Below are positions 14,150-15,180 of a stretch of DNA of 15,180 bases, in pieces. The stretch comes from an uncultured Collinsella sp. (GTDB lineage Bacteria; Actinomycetota; Coriobacteriia; Coriobacteriales; Coriobacteriaceae), in assembly GCA_902475375.1 (NCBI GenBank), contig CABRZC010000047.1:1-15180 (forward strand), read 5' to 3'. Under the pieces are notes generated by a model. The model was not told the origin of the DNA. It searched no databases and saw only the letters and a list, made by a program, of their open reading frames with translations. A program made the position numbers and the translations under genes. Every line of letters begins with the position of its first letter. Position 1 is the first letter of the stretch.

Positions 14150-15019
14150 ATGGCCCAGATTACCGCCGCTATGGTCAAGCAGCTCCGCGAGATGACCGAC
14201 TCCCCGATGATGGAGTGCAAGAAGGCTCTCGTCGAGGCTGACGGCGACATGGACGCCGCTGTTGACGTTCTGCGCAAGAACGGCCTCGCCAAGGCTGCCA
14301 AGAAGGCTGGCCGTGAGACCAACGAGGGCGCTGTCGCCGCGTTCGTCTCCGAGGATGGCAAGACCGGCGCTTTGCTCGAGCTCTCCTGCGAGACCGACTT
14401 CGTCGGCTCCAACGCCAAGTTCACCGGCTTTGCTTCCAAGGTCGCTGAGGTTGTCGCCACCACCGAGCCGGCTGACGTCGACGCTCTGCTCGAGAAGCCG
14501 ATGGGTGAGGAGACCGTTTCCTCCGAGCTCACCGAGATGATTCACATCATGGGCGAGAACATGAAGATCTCTCGTTTCGCCGCCCGCAAGGCCGAGAACG
14601 GCGCCCTCGCTTCTTACATCCACATGGGTGGTAAGATCGGCGTCCTCGTCGAGTTCGCTTTCGAGAAGGCCGAGACCGCTCAGGCCGACTCCTTCAAGAC
14701 CTTCGCTCACGACGTCGCCCTTCAGGTTGCCGCCGTCGCCCCGATCTGCGCTACCCGCGATCAGGTTCCGGCTGAGACCGTCGAGCACGAGAAGCAGATC
14801 TACATGGCTCAGGCTGCCGAGTCCGGCAAGCCCGAGGCCATTCAGGAGAAGATGGCTGTTGGCCGTCTGGAGAAGTTCTACAAGCAGTCCGTGCTCACCG
14901 AGCAGGAGTTCATCAAGGACAGCTCCCTCACCATCAAGAAGTACGCTGAGCAGGTCTCCAAGGAGCTCGGCGATACCATTACCGTCGTTGCCTTCGACCG
15001 TCTGGTCCGTGGCGAGTAA
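14150..15019 (+). CDS. tsf: Elongation factor Ts
   Basis: EF-Ts is the guanine-nucleotide exchange factor that recycles EF-Tu. The product is 289 residues. The N-terminal UBA-like domain contains MTDSPMMECKKALVEADGD, and the core has TDFVGSN (from Thr82), the segment that contacts EF-Tu. The later dimerisation/core region includes IHMGGKIGVLVEF and ends with KYAEQVSKELGD. ATG 14150 is used because GAAAGGA (14137-14143) lies 6 bases upstream; the in-frame TTG at 14135 precedes that site. The gap from rpsB is 45 bases with a T-rich stretch but no stem, so the two genes are probably co-transcribed. Confidence 0.98.
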   Translation: MAQITAAMVKQLREMTDSPMMECKKALVEADGDMDAAVDVLRKNGLAKAAKKAGRETNEGAVAAFVSEDGKTGALLELSCETDFVGSNAKFTGFASKVAEVVATTEPADVDALLEKPMGEETVSSELTEMIHIMGENMKISRFAARKAENGALASYIHMGGKIGVLVEFAFEKAETAQADSFKTFAHDVALQVAAVAPICATRDQVPAETVEHEKQIYMAQAAESGKPEAIQEKMAVGRLEKFYKQSVLTEQEFIKDSSLTIKKYAEQVSKELGDTITVVAFDRLVRGE

Positions 15020-15043
15020 ATAAGCTCTTGTAGCTGGTAATGA

Positions 15044-15077
15044 GCAGGCTGTGGGTTTTACTCACAGCCTGCTTTTT
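15044..15077 (+). terminator. Strong intrinsic terminator after tsf
   Basis: GCAGGCTGTG (15044-15053) pairs perfectly with CACAGCCTGC (15063-15072) around a 9-nt loop, followed by TTTTT (15073-15077). A-T pairing can extend the stem by one more pair. Confidence 0.92.
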
Positions 15078-15080
15078 CAT

Positions 15081-15096
15081 GGCTCTTATCAGAGCC
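15081..15096 (+). promoter_or_regulatory. Second hairpin between tsf and pyrH
   Basis: GGCTCT (15081-15086) pairs perfectly with AGAGCC (15091-15096) around the loop TATC, followed by TTTGATATCATATT. It may back up the terminator or structure the pyrH leader. The AT-rich stretch after it contains TATCAT (15102-15107) as a possible -10, but I find no properly spaced -35. Confidence 0.4.
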
Positions 15097-15136
15097 TTTG
15101 ATATCATATTGAGAGTCTAATTAAAGGAGGATCGCT

Positions 15137-15180
15137 TTGTCCGACATCCGATATAAACGCGTGCTTCTGAAGCTTTCCGG
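15137..15180 (+). CDS. pyrH: UMP kinase, N-terminal start only (truncated by window end)
   Basis: A TTG start at 15137 follows AAAGGAGG (15123-15130) by 6 bases. The 14 complete codons read (M)SDIRYKRVLLKLSG, the typical N-terminus of bacterial UMP kinase, where KLSGE begins the phosphate-binding region. The enzyme phosphorylates UMP to UDP. The rpsB-tsf-pyrH order is the classic bacterial arrangement, which supports the call. The rest of the gene is beyond the window. Confidence 0.88.
   Translation, partial: MSDIRYKRVLLKLS

Noticed and set aside
13286..14788. 500-codon minus-strand open frame opposite rpsB and tsf
   Set aside because: It spans two certain + strand genes and their gap, and its repetitive Leu/Gly/Asp/Val composition is typical of an antisense shadow.

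Overview
The window looks like chromosomal DNA from a GC-rich Gram-positive gut bacterium, most likely a Coriobacteriia member such as Collinsella. This rests on protein resemblance, strong GC-ending codon preference, GGAGG-type ribosome binding sites and gene content; it is an inference, as no rRNA or other marker is present. All supported genes are on the + strand. I see no tRNA, rRNA, CRISPR array, complete insertion sequence or origin.

Layout. (1) Positions 1-3540 hold a PPDK control module: the C-terminal half of the pyruvate,phosphate dikinase regulatory protein (ppsR family), a 266-base AT-richer regulatory gap with three helically phased TTTACC repeats, and the complete PPDK gene (ppdK), closed by a terminator. 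(2) 3581-6388 is one large accessory gene. It encodes a 935-residue secreted modular protein whose middle resembles an aerolysin/ETX-MTX2 beta-pore-forming toxin module, followed by two Ig-like domains, a Ser/Thr/Ala/Pro-rich linker and an unassigned C-terminal domain. This is the best candidate for undescribed biology here. (3) 6440-6943 is a free-standing rplS (L19) unit with its own sigma-A promoter, a leader hairpin and a UUCG-loop terminator. (4) rnhB (6972-7760) is followed by a long terminator hairpin. (5) 7949-13158 is a tightly packed run, yraN-comM-dprA-trmFO-xerC, with stop/start overlaps typical of translational coupling. It joins DNA processing and uptake functions to tRNA modification and chromosome dimer resolution. 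The xerC gene has no ATG, GTG or TTG at the homology-supported start; an ATA overlapping the trmFO stop, behind a GGAGG, is the best candidate. (6) 13206-15077 is rpsB-tsf, with a good promoter and a leader of about 135 nt that contains hairpins, closed by a strong terminator. (7) The window ends 44 bases into pyrH (TTG start).

Working together: PpsR and PPDK form a known enzyme/regulator pair acting on the pyruvate-PEP node, and the target threonine and catalytic histidine are both visible in PPDK. The rplS and rpsB-tsf-pyrH units are translation and nucleotide housekeeping. The secreted protein is an island between them with no visible partner genes.

Main doubts: the left edge, where ppsR loses its reading frame next to a 16-bp perfect palindrome and may be an assembly edge; the xerC start; and the toxin-like assignment, which rests on sequence pattern only.
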